64,000 nucleotides of DNA from contig OX638370.1 in NCBI GenBank assembly GCA_951812925.1, forward strand, positions 80,210,004-80,274,003. The letters run 5' to 3'. A program made the translations under genes and the position numbers. Every line of letters starts with the position of its first letter. Positions within the stretch are counted from its first letter, which is position 1. The notes below the pieces were generated by a model. The model saw only the letters and a program-made list of their open reading frames with translations, searched no databases and was not told the origin of the DNA. This DNA is from Calliopum simillimum (taxonomy: Eukaryota; Arthropoda; Insecta; Diptera; Lauxaniidae). Below, piece by piece: positions 24,483-35,428 of the stretch.

Positions 24483-24756
24483 CTCATATGGACAAGTGTG
24501 ATTTACATCAGTGTAATGTCTACCAGCAATATAGATGTAATAAACGATTGGATATTTTTTTGGATGATTCATAAATTCGCAGGCATTAAATGTGAAATTG
24601 TAGAGAAATGTTTTCCAGCCATTGGCACGTTTAACAAAAGTTATACGTATGAAAGATTTCTTTACCTGTTCCTTAAGGAGAAACCTAACGGTTATTACGT
24701 TTTTATTTCGAGATATTGCCTTGATAAGACATTCTTCAAAAATCCCAACGCCTGGT
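24483..24756 (-). pseudogene. DUF1091 gene, unit-1 copy: 3' part of split exon 2
   Basis: The minus strand reads GVGIFEECLIKAISRNK... through GWKTFLYNFTFNACEFMNHPKKYP to NHTCPYE, then the donor GAG|GTACCT. The frame is open. It includes the conserved DUF1091 core (GW/Y-K-x-FLYN, C-x-F, N-H-x-CPY). Its 5' edge is the target duplication TGGT (24753-24756) of the gypsy insertion. The 270 nt after the duplication plus 51 nt at 35429-35479 equal 321 nt, exactly the length of exon 2 in unit 2. Confidence 0.85.
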
Positions 24757-26833
24757 TGTTACGCGCGGGTTATATGACAATGAAATCAAAACAACGTAAA
24801 AAACAAAAATATTTTCAAAATAAGGCATTAGGTACAAAGCGGCATGATAAAATGGTTAATCTCCGGCTAGACTATCTGATGGTCGTGCTTCTCCCTTTTT
24901 GTCCTAACGCGTGAACATAGAAAATGTCATGCCATAATGATAGCCATAAAAAAAAATCTGTGAAACTTGAGATCTTATATTCTGCAGTAAACCCCAAGAA
25001 AAATCGATAAAAAGCAATCAAGTGACTCGATGTTCTGTCACTTGGAGTGCTATTGTCCCGCCCCGCCTATGGCAATTCCGGCACTCAATTATGAAATTGC
25101 CCCTGATGTACTTCAAGATTACTTACTTATAATGCTGCATACTGTATCGGATTGGCATCCCTTTAAATAAAAAGTTTTAACGCTTCATATTCATTTTACA
25201 AATATAGATAAATCTTTATTTAAGAAATATAGGTGTATTTCTTATTTTAATGCTTATGATTCTAACTAATCAAAGAATGGTCTTAATCCTAGTAAATTTT
25301 AAGATGTGAAGCGCTTCTTTCATTTTTGTTTCTTTTTAAATTTTTAAATTTATTTTTTTTATTTTTTTGTAGACAAAGTAAATACATTATTTTGTTTACT
25401 AATTCTTAAAGGACATTAAATTGAGTAATGAGAATGAATGATGTAAAGAAAAATATAATAATGAAATGGATAAAGTGATATACAAAAAGAATAAACTTAA
25501 AATACTTTACAAGATATTTCTCACTCTATGTAGCTGCTGCTCAATTAATTGGAGATTCTGATGGATGTTTCGGCCGGCCGTTGTTGACATATCGATGAAT
25601 AAGATCTTTCGCTGCTTTTATGATGATTCAAAACTTATTTTGTTTGTTTTGCGACTTCTTTGTGTTTTGTTTATCGCTTTAATCTTTTCATGTTTTTTTT
25701 TTTTAAGCAAATTAAAATTAGTCGCGTCCGGCATTCATTTCTTTTACTTTTGAAATTTTAATGTTTATTTCTTTATTCATTTCTTTTTGTATTAATGTTT
25801 ATTTTATAAGAATTTAAATACGAAACGCCAAATTCGAAAACCACAACAACACCGAGGATTCTAGCATATGCAATTGCAACTAATTTACGACAGCACGAGT
25901 AAAGAAAAAGTTAATTTAAAGTTAATCGATCTATTTTGTATTACAAATTGAATTGGTTATTTGTTTCACTTTGTTTACAGATCACTTTTACTTATTTGGC
26001 AACTCTTTGACACATTGAGCTGAGCGCACTGTCATCTTATGTTTCATTTTCTTTTTGGTCCACTGTCGTATTTCACTTTTGATCTATTTTCTTTTCATAC
26101 AGTTTTGCACATCGTTATTTTTTTTTTCTCTTCGTTTTGTAGGTTAGGTATACACATGTTACACGTTTCTTTTTGTCTCTGTCATCTACCCAGCGGAGTC
26201 TCAAAATGGTAGGGCTATGCACATATGCACACACACGCATACAATTTCACTGGGCAAAATTTAGCATTAAACTTATGCGTTTATTTTACATCTTTTCTTT
26301 GACTTTTGGCTTTTATTTTCTTGGGAAAATAGGCGTAGTATTTGTAGCACAAAACAAACTATTGTACTTTCACTTTTGGGTTGTTAATTTGCCTAAGTTC
26401 TTATTTTTTTATATTGAGAACTACGCGTATAATTCGATTTTGCTTTGCACTTCACTGTTCATTAGCGTTTTAGTTTTTTTTTCTTTGTTTTTCTAAAAAA
26501 AAACTTTTATTTAATGTTCATTAAGTGAAACAAAACCACGCCGTTTCGCACCGTTAATTTTTTTTTTTTAAGCAGCTTTTGCCACGTTTCGCGCCGATCA
26601 CAAGCAACTCGTCTCCTCGAAGATTAAAAAGCAACTCCTCGCGATGCAGATCAAAAACCAACTTTCTAACTGTCGTCGTACAGTATCTCATGTTTCGTAA
26701 AATTACGTAGTACATTAAATTAACCCTTTAATACCTAACTCTTAAGTAAATATTCAAGTTTACAATTTTTGCATTTACTTCAATTTTTTTTGATAGCCAA
26801 GTACAATTTTAATCTCTATTTAGCTAAATAACA
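24757..26833 (-). repeat. 3' LTR of gypsy element (about 2.08 kb)
   Basis: The left edge is fixed by TSD and TGTTACGCGCGG. The inner edge is tentative: TAGCTAAATAACA (ending 26833) resembles the other LTR's end TAGCTACATCCGTAACA and gives nearly equal LTR lengths. The sequence is collinear with the 5' LTR (shared CCGGCTAG, GTG(T/C)TTCTCCC, ACGCGT) but clearly diverged. No convincing polypurine tract is seen next to it. Confidence 0.6.
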
Positions 26834-27371
26834 AGTAAGCTGTTACATAAATGGTATTTGCTTTGATGTTAGGAATATTTTAATGAACATGAGGCATTTT
26901 CAAGAAAGACAAAATTTTCACGTTAGGCACGTCAGGGACAAAGTGACGCCTAAATACGGTTCCTTATTGGATAATATTGTAAAATGGCTGCGTGTTTCTA
27001 ACTGGCTTTTCTTATCGAATGATTTAGTGGTATTTAAAGCTCTTCTTCCTATTTTTCTTCGCAGTTTATCTGTTTACCGCCAGATGGTTGACAGTTTATT
27101 TTTAAAATTTAACCATTTGAAGAAAATGATTAACACGAAAAGAAAATTCGCAACACACCTGCTTTGTTTTAAGGCTTTTCAGACTTAAAGCAAACAGGAA
27201 AACGGATTTACTGAACGTGCAATTAGTGGCGAAATGAACAAACTTGTGCTAAAAGAAAGAAGACACCCGCGCGCTACACAAATACTAGCATTAAAACCTT
27301 TAAGAAAATCGTGTGGCACGACCCACGAATAGCCGGGCGAAATTAATTTATACCAGATAAGTTTAACCGAA
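26834..27371 (-). other. Gypsy 3' untranslated region between pol and LTR
   Basis: About 540 bp with no env-like ORF, signal peptide or membrane segment. A pyrimidine run at 27038-27060 (purine-rich in element sense) might be a displaced polypurine tract. Confidence 0.4.
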
Positions 27372-30300
27372 CTAGGGTTTGATCTTGTCGGCGTGATATG
27401 TACCAAGATAGTTCCCTTTAAAGTCTTCCAATTCATACAATGCGTTTCCAACTTTCTTCCTTATGCGGCACTTAATGAATTTCCGGTTAAATTTTGAGAT
27501 AATACCTTTTGCAAAATTGCTTTGGCTAACATTTTCTCTAAAAACCTCCTGACCTATACGATAATTAACAGGTTTCGATCGGGTATTATAAGTTTTGGTC
27601 GCTTTTTCATGAGCGACTTCCAGATTTTTTCGAATTTTATCGCGCATTCTATTAAGGCGATCAAATTTATGTTCGATCTCAACGTCATCGTATTCTAAAC
27701 ATTTGAGTTTTTGGAGAATTGCATAAGAGGAAGCGTGCTGGCACATATTCTGTCCAAAGACAGCGAAATAGGGGGAACATTTTATTGCCGAGTGGTAGTC
27801 ACTGCGCAGAACTGAAAGAATTTGGGGTACATATTTATCCCAATTGCAATGATCGCTATGGCCCTCAAGAAAAATTCGCAACTTAGTGATGATTTCCCGA
27901 TTTGCTCGCTCTGAAGCGTTCGCCTGCGGAGAATAAAAACCTGTTTTAATATGGTGAATACCATATCCAGACAAAAATTGTTGCATCTCCTTCGATGTGA
28001 ATTGCTTACCGTTGTCGCTATGCATAAATTGAGGTACGCCAAAAGCGGGAAAAACTTCATTTTGAAAAAAATGCATCACATTGGCTGTTGTTGCTGCCCT
28101 CATTGGTTTGAGAAAGATAAACTTGGTCAAATGATCAAGTGCAATGAAAAGCACGGTGTTTTTGGTTACCTTGTTCATGGGGTAAGGACCTAAAAAGTCA
28201 CAATACAGCCGTTGAAAAGGACGTTCGGTTATAAACGCTTGGCCCATAGGTGGTCTTAAAATTTGGTTTGTCGGTTTTACTGACTTACAAGTGTCGCAAT
28301 TTGCAACAAAGATCTTTATATCTTTTGCCATTGATGGCCAAAAATATTTTTGACGAACCCTTTCAAGTGTTTTGGCATATCCGCCATGACAACCAGCAGC
28401 TGAATTGTGAGCAATTTTAATGGCTTCAGTGGTCAGATTTTTCGGTAACCACAACTTCCACAAATCCTCCTCTTCTTCTTCACAACCCTGTCTGAACTTA
28501 ACGCGCTTAAACACTAAACCTTCATTAGGGCTAACGCATAAATCAGGTAATGAAGCATCATTTTCAGTGATGGTCTTACGAAGATCTTGGTATTCAATGC
28601 TGTTAAAATCTGACGAACAAAGGTCAATATCAGGCATAAGATTTTCTGTGCCAATTTCGTCCACGTCAAAACGCGATAAAGCGTCTGGAACTACGTTTAA
28701 AGCTCCTTTTCGATGCTCTATTTTAAAATCAAAGCACTGGAGTGCCAAACTCCAACGCGCTAGACGATTATTTAGATCCTTTTGAGTCATTAGCCATTTA
28801 AGGCTTGAATGGTCAGTTATGACTCTAAAAGTCAAACCTTCAATATAAGGTCGAAATTTCTTGATGCAAACCACCGCTGCCATGCACTCGAGCTCCGTAA
28901 CTGTGTAATTACGTTGAGCTTTGTTGAGCTTTTGTGAAACGTAAGCAATAGGGTGTTCTTTACCTTCGTCATCGCATTGAAGAAGCAAACCACCGACACC
29001 AATGCGTGATGCATCACACTGAATTATAAATTCACGAGTGAAATCTGGCTGGGCCAGGACAGGGGCTGAAGAAAGTGCAACTTTGATTTTTCCGAAGGAT
29101 TCAATGGCATCATCGGTCAACTGAAAATTTCCAGTCTTTTTCCTCAAACAATCAGTTAAGGGGCCTGCTAAGTTGGCAAAATTGCTTATAAAAGAACGGT
29201 ACCAATTTGCCATGCCAATAAAACGTCTTACTTGTCGAGGAGATTTAGGCAAAGGGAAGTCTTCGATGGCTTTAACCTTTTCAGGGTCTACCTTCAGGCA
29301 ACCATGACCTATCCGATATCCTAAATATTTTATTTCCCTTTGGCAAAATTTGCTTTTAGCTACATTTATGGTCAGATTAGCGTCTTTTAAACATTTAGCT
29401 ACATCACTCAACAGTTGCATATGGGTGTCAAAATCTGTGGAACAAACCAATAAATCATCTAAGTAGATGAATACGTTTTCTCGGAACTTCGAAGGGATAA
29501 CTTTATCCATCAGACGGCTCATTGTCTGAGGACCATTACAAAGCCCAAAGGGCATTACTTTGTAGTGATACAGGGGTCTCCCTGGAATAACAAATGCAGT
29601 TTTCTCCTTTGAAGAATCCGATAACTTGATTTGCAGAAACGCATCTTTAAGATCGATTCCACTTATGAAATAAGTATCTTTCAATCTACTTAGTAACCCG
29701 TTTATATGGGGTAGCGGATAAGAATCCTTCTTAGTTAAAGCATTAAGCTTTCGCGAATCAATGCACAGCCTCACTTTTCCCGGTTTGCGAACCAAGACGA
29801 CAGGACTGCACCATGGTGAATTCGACTCCTCTATCACTCCCATATTCAATAGTCTATCGACTTCTTGATATGCTTCTTCTTGTCTTGGAGGTGAAAGAGG
29901 AAAATGTTTCGATTTCACAGGTACTGCATCACCTGTGTCTATATGGTGTTCTAATAAATTTGTGCAACCAAGTCCAATTTTTTCGAAAGAGGGAAACTGT
30001 AAAATAACTTTTTCAAGCGAAAACTTCTGTTCGGCAGTCAAAACATGAAAATCTAAGTCAGGGGTTTCTAACGAATCTTCACTGATACTCAACGAGCTTA
30101 TTTGTGGAAAAATGTCAGGAGCGATTGCGAATGCTCGCCAAAAATCTACTCCGAAATACGCTTCCTGAGTCAGTGATGGTGCAATATAAAAATTTATTGT
30201 TCTAGAAACATTTTTGAAAGTGACAGGAAATTCGCAGAAACCAATAATGTTTTGTTTATTTCCATCCGCAGTAGATAGTGACGACTTAAAAGATTTTATA

Positions 30301-30797
30301 GGAATTTTATGTTTTTCCAAAAATATATGGCAATCTTTTCCTAAAACAGAAACGCTAGCTCCTGAATCAAGTAGGCCAACTAAAAATCCATCAAAAACTT
30401 TAACTTTAATGAAAGGACGATCGTCACTGCTAGTGGACAGCACAGTGGATTCTACTATTTTCCTAAACTTTTTCCGTTTTTTATATCGCAATCTGCACTT
30501 TTTCAGATCATTAATTTTCTTTATAGAGCAAATTTCATTTTTAAAAATTCGGTTTCTAACGGTTTCATAATTATTTAACCGATTTTGAAAGTCAGAGTAA
30601 GTGGTGTCTGTTTGACACGAAAAGTCACGGGTAATTGGTTTTAAAATTTTAATAACTTTAACAAAATTAGGTTTTGGTAAAGTTATGGAATCTTCTGCTA
30701 TATTTGAAACAGATGAATTTAATTGTAACTCGGGGTTGAGTGGGAAGAACGTGAGTCCCCGGTGGCCATCACGCTCTGAGTGTGGTTTCCCTGATGA
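27372..30797 (-). CDS. pol: Gypsy Pol polyprotein (protease, RT, RNase H, integrase)
   Basis: Open frame of 1,142 codons in the -1 frame of gag, overlapping its last 79 nt; likely made only as a Gag-Pol fusion. In order: aspartic protease with LLDSGASVSVLG (near 30370); reverse transcriptase with FIYLDDLLV (near 29460); RNase H starting FIIQCDASRIGVGG; integrase zinc finger HNSAAGCHGG...CDTCKS; and an integrase core with the DDE set visible as YCDFLGPYP, HSDNGKQFTS and ASERANREI. The C-terminal part ends YHADKIKP. There are no stops or frameshifts, so this copy may be competent for protein synthesis. It acts in cytoplasmic particles and then the nucleus. The first roughly 100 codons have no upstream ATG requirement because entry is by frameshift. 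Confidence 0.93.
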   Translation of the reverse strand, partial: SSGKPHSERDGHRGLTFFPLNPELQLNSSVSNIAEDSITLPKPNFVKVIKILKPITRDFSCQTDTTYSDFQNRLNNYETVRNRIFKNEICSIKKINDLKKCRLRYKKRKKFRKIVESTVLSTSSDDRPFIKVKVFDGFLVGLLDSGASVSVLGKDCHIFLEKHKIPIKSFKSSLSTADGNKQNIIGFCEFPVTFKNVSRTINFYIAPSLTQEAYFGVDFWRAFAIAPDIFPQISSLSISEDSLETPDLDFHVLTAEQKFSLEKVILQFPSFEKIGLGCTNLLEHHIDTGDAVPVKSKHFPLSPPRQEEAYQEVDRLLNMGVIEESNSPWCSPVVLVRKPGKVRLCIDSRKLNALTKKDSYPLPHINGLLSRLKDTYFISGIDLKDAFLQIKLSDSSKEKTAFVIPGRPLYHYKVMPFGLCNGPQTMSRLMDKVIPSKFRENVFIYLDDLLVCSTDFDTHMQLLSDVAKCLKDANLTINVAKSKFCQREIKYLGYRIGHGCLKVDPEKVKAIEDFPLPKSPRQVRRFIGMANWYRSFISNFANLAGPLTDCLRKKTGNFQLTDDAIESFGKIKVALSSAPVLAQPDFTREFIIQCDASRIGVGGLLLQCDDEGKEHPIAYVSQKLNKAQRNYTVTELECMAAVVCIKKFRPYIEGLTFRVITDHSSLKWLMTQKDLNNRLARWSLALQCFDFKIEHRKGALNVVPDALSRFDVDEIGTENLMPDIDLCSSDFNSIEYQDLRKTITENDASLPDLCVSPNEGLVFKRVKFRQGCEEEEEDLWKLWLPKNLTTEAIKIAHNSAAGCHGGYAKTLERVRQKYFWPSMAKDIKIFVANCDTCKSVKPTNQILRPPMGQAFITERPFQRLYCDFLGPYPMNKVTKNTVLFIALDHLTKFIFLKPMRAATTANVMHFFQNEVFPAFGVPQFMHSDNGKQFTSKEMQQFLSGYGIHHIKTGFYSPQANASERANREIITKLRIFLEGHSDHCNWDKYVPQILSVLRSDYHSAIKCSPYFAVFGQNMCQHASSYAILQKLKCLEYDDVEIEHKFDRLNRMRDKIRKNLEVAHEKATKTYNTRSKPVNYRIGQEVFRENVSQSNFAKGIISKFNRKFIKCRIRKKVGNALYELEDFKGNYLGTYHADKIKP

Positions 30798-32176
30798 TTA
30801 TTAGGACACTTTGGAGTTACTACTCCTTTTTGTCCACACTTAAAGCAAAAAGTATTCATTATTGCCTCTGGGCAATAAATATAGGAATGTCCGAGTTTCA
30901 TACAATTCCAACATTGTATCTTAGAATAGTCGGGTTTGGAAAAACGACGTGTCAATTGCAACGCTTCTATTTGTGGATCACGTTCAGAGTCCACAGCAGA
31001 ATCTTTTGACTCGAGATCAATTTCATGTACCTGCCTTTGCGGGTTTAAAAATGGTGTGTGATGTTTATTCTCACGGAGAACCTCTTCTGCCTTTCGAGCT
31101 TCATCACGAAAACTGTCTAAATTATTTGATTTGCAATTAAAAAGCATGTATTTAAGGTTGACATTAAGATTTTTTTTCATAATGTCAACCAACACGCTAT
31201 CGGTCATAGGCTGTCTTAAACGAGAATTCATTAAGAGTACGTCACTGTAAAAGTCGTCAAAAGAATCTTTATACTGTTTCCTAAGTGAAATTCTAAGCAC
31301 AACTTCATGATCACTCTCAAGGTTTCCAAATTCTTTTTTTAAAGAATAGCAAAGAAGCGGATAAGTGGAATTCGGATTTTGTCTGATAAATTGCCAAAAC
31401 CATTCATCAGCTTTTCCAGACAAAAGAACATGAAAATTGGTCATCAAATGGTCAGTGGAACATCTAGTTCGCTGAGAAAGTGTATCAACCTTAAATAGAA
31501 AATCTTGGGCATTGCCAGATCCATCGTAAGAAATTTTCCAATCTTGAAGCTTTGGAAAATTTTCAATTCTTGAACTAGGAATAGGCTGTGCGTTACTAAA
31601 AGATGCTTGCTGAATAGGTTGCGAGTTGTGTAACTGCCTTTGTTGCAATGGCTGTGCGCTTTGTGTCGACATTCTGCTATTAAGGCGGTCAATGTTGCCT
31701 CTAATGCATCTTAGCTCCTCCTGGTTACTAAGAATTGACTGTTGCAGCAAAGTGGCAAGAGCATTAACGGACACCATATTTGAATTTGGCTCTTGATTGC
31801 CATTATCTTCGGCAACATCGAGCGGATGATTAGTTGCAGAATTTTCCGTATTTGGAAGTGGATTTTGCGCTGGTGGCTGTTGAGCCATGGTGGAAAAGTC
31901 TAGTAAATGTTTGTCTGATTCGAGTGAACCGGCTTCAGAGGGTGGTCCCAAGTTTGATATTGCGTACTGAACAACGGCAGGGTCCTGAAATATTTCCTGC
32001 TGAATATCAAGGGAAAGTCTTGAAGTATGAGGTGAGTGCAAAACGGGAGGATTACGCGTTGTCCCTAAAGATCCACCTGAATTGTTAACACTTAAGCCTC
32101 TAGCGTTTGAATTACCTCTACCTCTTCCAGGAGTTCCTCGAGAGCTAGTTGCGTCACCCTTTGAACGAAGGTGCAT
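30719..32176 (-). CDS. gag: Gypsy Gag polyprotein
   Basis: 485 aa from ATG at 32176, the first ATG of the element after an about 1.2-kb leader. The N terminus is basic and Gly/Arg-rich (MHLRSKGDATSSRGTPGRGR), followed by a Gln/Asn-rich spacer and a retrotransposon-gag capsid region around residues 200-370 (DWKISYDGSGNAQDFLF, ADEWFWQF, LKKEFG). The nucleocapsid has one regular zinc knuckle, CWNCMKLGHSYIYC (CX2CX4HX4C). A second, CFKCGQKGVVTPKC, has Val where His is expected. The stop lies after the frameshift signal at 30785-30791. Gag builds the particle and binds the genomic RNA. Confidence 0.92.
   Translation of the reverse strand: MHLRSKGDATSSRGTPGRGRGNSNARGLSVNNSGGSLGTTRNPPVLHSPHTSRLSLDIQQEIFQDPAVVQYAISNLGPPSEAGSLESDKHLLDFSTMAQQPPAQNPLPNTENSATNHPLDVAEDNGNQEPNSNMVSVNALATLLQQSILSNQEELRCIRGNIDRLNSRMSTQSAQPLQQRQLHNSQPIQQASFSNAQPIPSSRIENFPKLQDWKISYDGSGNAQDFLFKVDTLSQRTRCSTDHLMTNFHVLLSGKADEWFWQFIRQNPNSTYPLLCYSLKKEFGNLESDHEVVLRISLRKQYKDSFDDFYSDVLLMNSRLRQPMTDSVLVDIMKKNLNVNLKYMLFNCKSNNLDSFRDEARKAEEVLRENKHHTPFLNPQRQVHEIDLESKDSAVDSERDPQIEALQLTRRFSKPDYSKIQCWNCMKLGHSYIYCPEAIMNTFCFKCGQKGVVTPKCPNNHQGNHTQSVMATGDSRSSHSTPSYN
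30731..30791 (-). promoter_or_regulatory. Programmed -1 frameshift signal (gag/pol)
   Basis: In the minus-strand gag frame the sequence reads CAG GGA AAC, giving the slippery heptamer G-GGA-AAC (30785-30791), the form used by several retroviruses. It sits two codons after the last -1 frame stop (30798-30800). After a 9-nt spacer, AGCGTGA (30769-30775) can pair with TCACGTT (30748-30754), and the loop's CGGGG (30757-30761) can pair with CCCCG (30731-30735), an H-type pseudoknot. Pairings were found by eye. Confidence 0.8.
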
Positions 32177-33350
32177 AATGTATGCAACAAAAATAAAGTT
32201 TAGTCCGAGTTTTCAAAATTATAAAATGGAATAATTTTGAAATCTTAATAATAAAAAAAAGTGTAAATTCTCGCGCGTAATTCTGGGCGAATAAGAAATT
32301 CAAAATACGACCACAAATCTCTAGTGTCACACGCGGATGTCTTCTTTTTCAAAGAAAAAAAAAAATATTTAAAATTTAATATAGTAGGTATATGTAATAC
32401 ATATAACTATCAATTATTCATATCAAAGCTGTTAGTAATAATTAAATTTAGTACAAACAACTAAAAGAAACTGTTAAGAAAATAAGAAGAAAAATTATAA
32501 CTATTGAATATAGTTACCTTTTTTCCAGCTTTTGAAGTTTCAAACGGTATATCTTTAAGTCCAGTAAGAAAATTTCATAAAAAAAAATAAAGGGATGCCA
32601 ATAAAACTCTCTGCAGTACTATAAAAAGCAATTGTGTGAACTGCAAAGAAAAGCTACTAAAATGTTTTGCAAATCTGACTAGTTCAATTAAATCGCCTAG
32701 TTTAACAATTAAAATCCTTTTAAAAGAAATATAATGACTCAAACAGGCTTCAATTCCTACATACAGATCTGTGTGCTGCTATATTATCACCAACCAAAAT
32801 TTGTCGCGGCATGAAATTCCTTTGAACAGAAAGTTCACGGACTTACAAATCCTGCTATGGTGTACTAAACTCTTTTATGACCGGGAAATGTGCAACGCGA
32901 GATATCAACCTTACAAATAATAAATGCGGACTCCATTTCTCGTATCGTGAAGGCGATCAGCATTCAAAATTATTCAAAAAAAATTATTGTTTCAATTTAT
33001 GTTATTGAAAATTCAACAACAAAAAAAATTTCCACAATCGAACAGCCACACTAAGGTTTTTTAAAAAAAAATTCATAAGTTGAGCGCTACACTGCTACTA
33101 AATTCAGAATCAAATCTAAATACTAGGTCTAATGCAGCATTCCCACTTTTCCTGTCTTTTAAAATGAAATCTGTATGCAAAATGCTTCAGAAAAAAAAAT
33201 GCTAAAATCGTTAATCTTTGGTTTGTTTGTTCTTTTTCGTTAGTTTTTTCGATCAGCGTTGGTTATCTATGTTACGCGACCAACAAGAAAAATAAACTAA
33301 ATTCAGAAAATTAATCATTTTTGAAAGAAAGAAAAAATCAAGCTTGCTAA
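32177..33350 (-). other. Gypsy 5' leader
   Basis: About 1.2 kb of AT-rich sequence between the primer-binding site and gag. No long open frame. Expected to hold RNA packaging signals; none could be identified by eye. Confidence 0.5.
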
Positions 33351-33362
33351 CGTTGGGCGCCA
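33351..33362 (-). promoter_or_regulatory. Primer-binding site, Lys-tRNA-like
   Basis: In element sense TGGCGCCCAACG, the complement of the 3' end of Lys-type tRNAs, beginning 4 nt (TAGG) after the LTR end. The match does not extend cleanly beyond the first 12-13 bases. Confidence 0.8.
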
Positions 33363-33366
33363 CCTA

Positions 33367-35428
33367 TGTTACGCGCGGTTCTATATCCTGTCACAAATGA
33401 CATAAATTCAAAAATTTCGGTATTCAAAAATTTCGGTATTTAAAATAAATTGGAAAAATCGCATGAAATTGTTTGTCCGGCTAGGTCTATCTAAGGTTGT
33501 GTTTCTCCCATTATTAAGAACGCGTAATCATAGAAAAATTCATGCATATTTGATAGATTGAAATCAGAAGCAAAATCAAACGCTGATTTCCTAAACGTCA
33601 AATACAAAAATTCAATTCAACTTAAAGCGGCTAGATCTTAAACCACTTGCGCGCACCTATCCCACCCATCCATGAGCAATTAAACGCGCTAAAATAGATA
33701 AAGAAATTGCTCCCTAACGCAGCCATGTACCCCCTTAACACTTACCCATTTCCTACCTCAGCATTCCTTTTAAATTAAAAACTTAGCTTTCCATTGTAAC
33801 TAAATTAACATTTTAATTCAATTAATATTCTTTAAATGTAGTTGGTAAGAAAAGTTCCGTATTTTTAGTACATATACTATTAATTATTTCTGGCACGCGC
33901 GCCTTAAAAATACTAAACACGTTATATTAACTAGATTTTATAATACTTGCGTTAAAGAAATTTAATAAAAGTAAGTATTATATGAGAAAATCAAAGCTTA
34001 ATATTAATGAATTTAAAGAAAATCTTAAAAACAGTACTAATAATGGAAATAAATTGAATCTTAAATATATGTACAAAGGATACTTAAATTTGAAGCTGCT
34101 GCTGTTGATTTGCAGGTGTTGATTGATGCAGGATACGGCTGGTATCATTTTCATCGCTGATATAATCCTTATTCATCTTTTCTTTTGTGCTGATTTTATG
34201 TTATTCCTATTTTGTTGAACTTTTGATCATAATTGTTTTTATTTATTTTATCATTTGTTTATATTTTTGATCATAGATTCAATTTTTATTTTATTTGTAT
34301 TATTTTTTTTTGTTATCTTTCATATTACGCGTTATAAGCTACATTCATTTTTTTTTTTTCAAATAAATTCGTAGCGCGTTTTGTCCCACTGGTTTGCTGG
34401 GTAAATCAGCGGTTAAGTTCTTTTTTTTTCTTCTTTGCCTGCGCTGCCCCGCTGCTTTTGTTGTTTTTTTGCTGTCGCAAAGTCTCTTGATTAGCGCTGA
34501 ATAAAAAATTTTCTTTGGTCTTTGTTTTTCAACTTTGGTTGCTCCTCAATAACACTGTTAGGGTTTTTTTTTGTTTTACTGTTGTACAGCGTAAATTTTT
34601 TTGCCCATTTTTACTTTTTCGTTATCTTTTCAGAATGCTTTTTTTTTTATTTGGGTTTTTTTTTATTAAATAAGGAGCACCATTGTATGTTAAAATTTTT
34701 TTAAGTTACACCTTAAATTTATGCCTTTAATTTGTCTGTACAAGTGGTTTTCTTTTTTTTTTTTTTTAGTTTAATAACTATTATTCTAATCGTTTTATTT
34801 TTTTTTTCATGTTTATATACCGAATGAATAGCTAAGTCGCAAAGCTCTTTTTTTTTTTTTATTTAAATTAATTTTAACGCGCAGTTACCACGGTATCAAA
34901 AAACAATTTTTTTTGAACGCACGCACTGATTTTTGTTTTGTGCAACTTTTCCGTTTAATTTTAATATTCCGGCCATTTACTTTTATTAATCTAACTGCCG
35001 CGCGCACTGATTTTAAAAGAACCTTTTTGTTTCGTCGTTCAACCGCAACTCGCTGATGCAATAATTTTTCCTTTGTCTCTACCCAACGTTGCTAACTGAC
35101 ACTAACACACTCACAGTATTCGATACTGATCACCTCATATCCCAACGGTCACCATAAAAAAACATGAACAAAAAAAATTGCAAAATTGCGCGCTTTTCAA
35201 AGTGCCATCATTCTAATGGACGAGAGTGAGACAAGAATAGTATCGTTAAAAATGCCAAGTATACTGTGAGAGTGTTAGTGAAAGTATCAAAAAAAATTTG
35301 ACGAAGAATACCGTATTTCTCAATTTAGCTAATTGCTGTAATTCCCAATTACCCCAGTTGACAAAATGTTTGAATGGTGACATCCAAACCCCAGTCACCA
35401 AATTATTAGAATAGCTACATCCGTAACA
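33367..35428 (-). repeat. 5' LTR of gypsy element (2,062 bp)
   Basis: The plus strand reads TGTTACGCGCGG at 33367 and CCGTAACA at 35421-35428, so both edges are fixed by the primer-binding site and the TSD. Contains long T-runs (34.3-34.9 kb). It is collinear with, but much diverged from, the 3' LTR. Confidence 0.88.

Larger units (their letters stand above)
24757..35428 (-). mobile_element. Ty3/gypsy LTR retrotransposon, complete, 10,672 bp
   Basis: Both ends are TGTTACG...CGTAACA with the 4-bp duplication TGGT outside (24753-24756 and 35429-35432). The empty site CCTGGTTTC is preserved at 60.94 kb. Element orientation is minus: 5' LTR at right, a primer-binding site complementary to a Lys-type tRNA, gag, pol in the -1 frame, 3' LTR at left, no env. 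A ~10.7-kb size with ~2.07-kb LTRs, 4-bp TSD and Lys primer recalls the Ulysses/Osvaldo group of Drosophila; that placement rests on family knowledge and needs a tree. Confidence 0.93.

Noticed and set aside
24498..24914. Plus-strand open frame of 138 aa
   Set aside because: Antisense of DUF1091 exon 2 and then runs into the gypsy LTR; the minus strand has the conserved protein and splice sites.
26834..27451. Possible env gene after gypsy pol
   Set aside because: Only short frames, no signal peptide, fusion or membrane features; the interval is too short.
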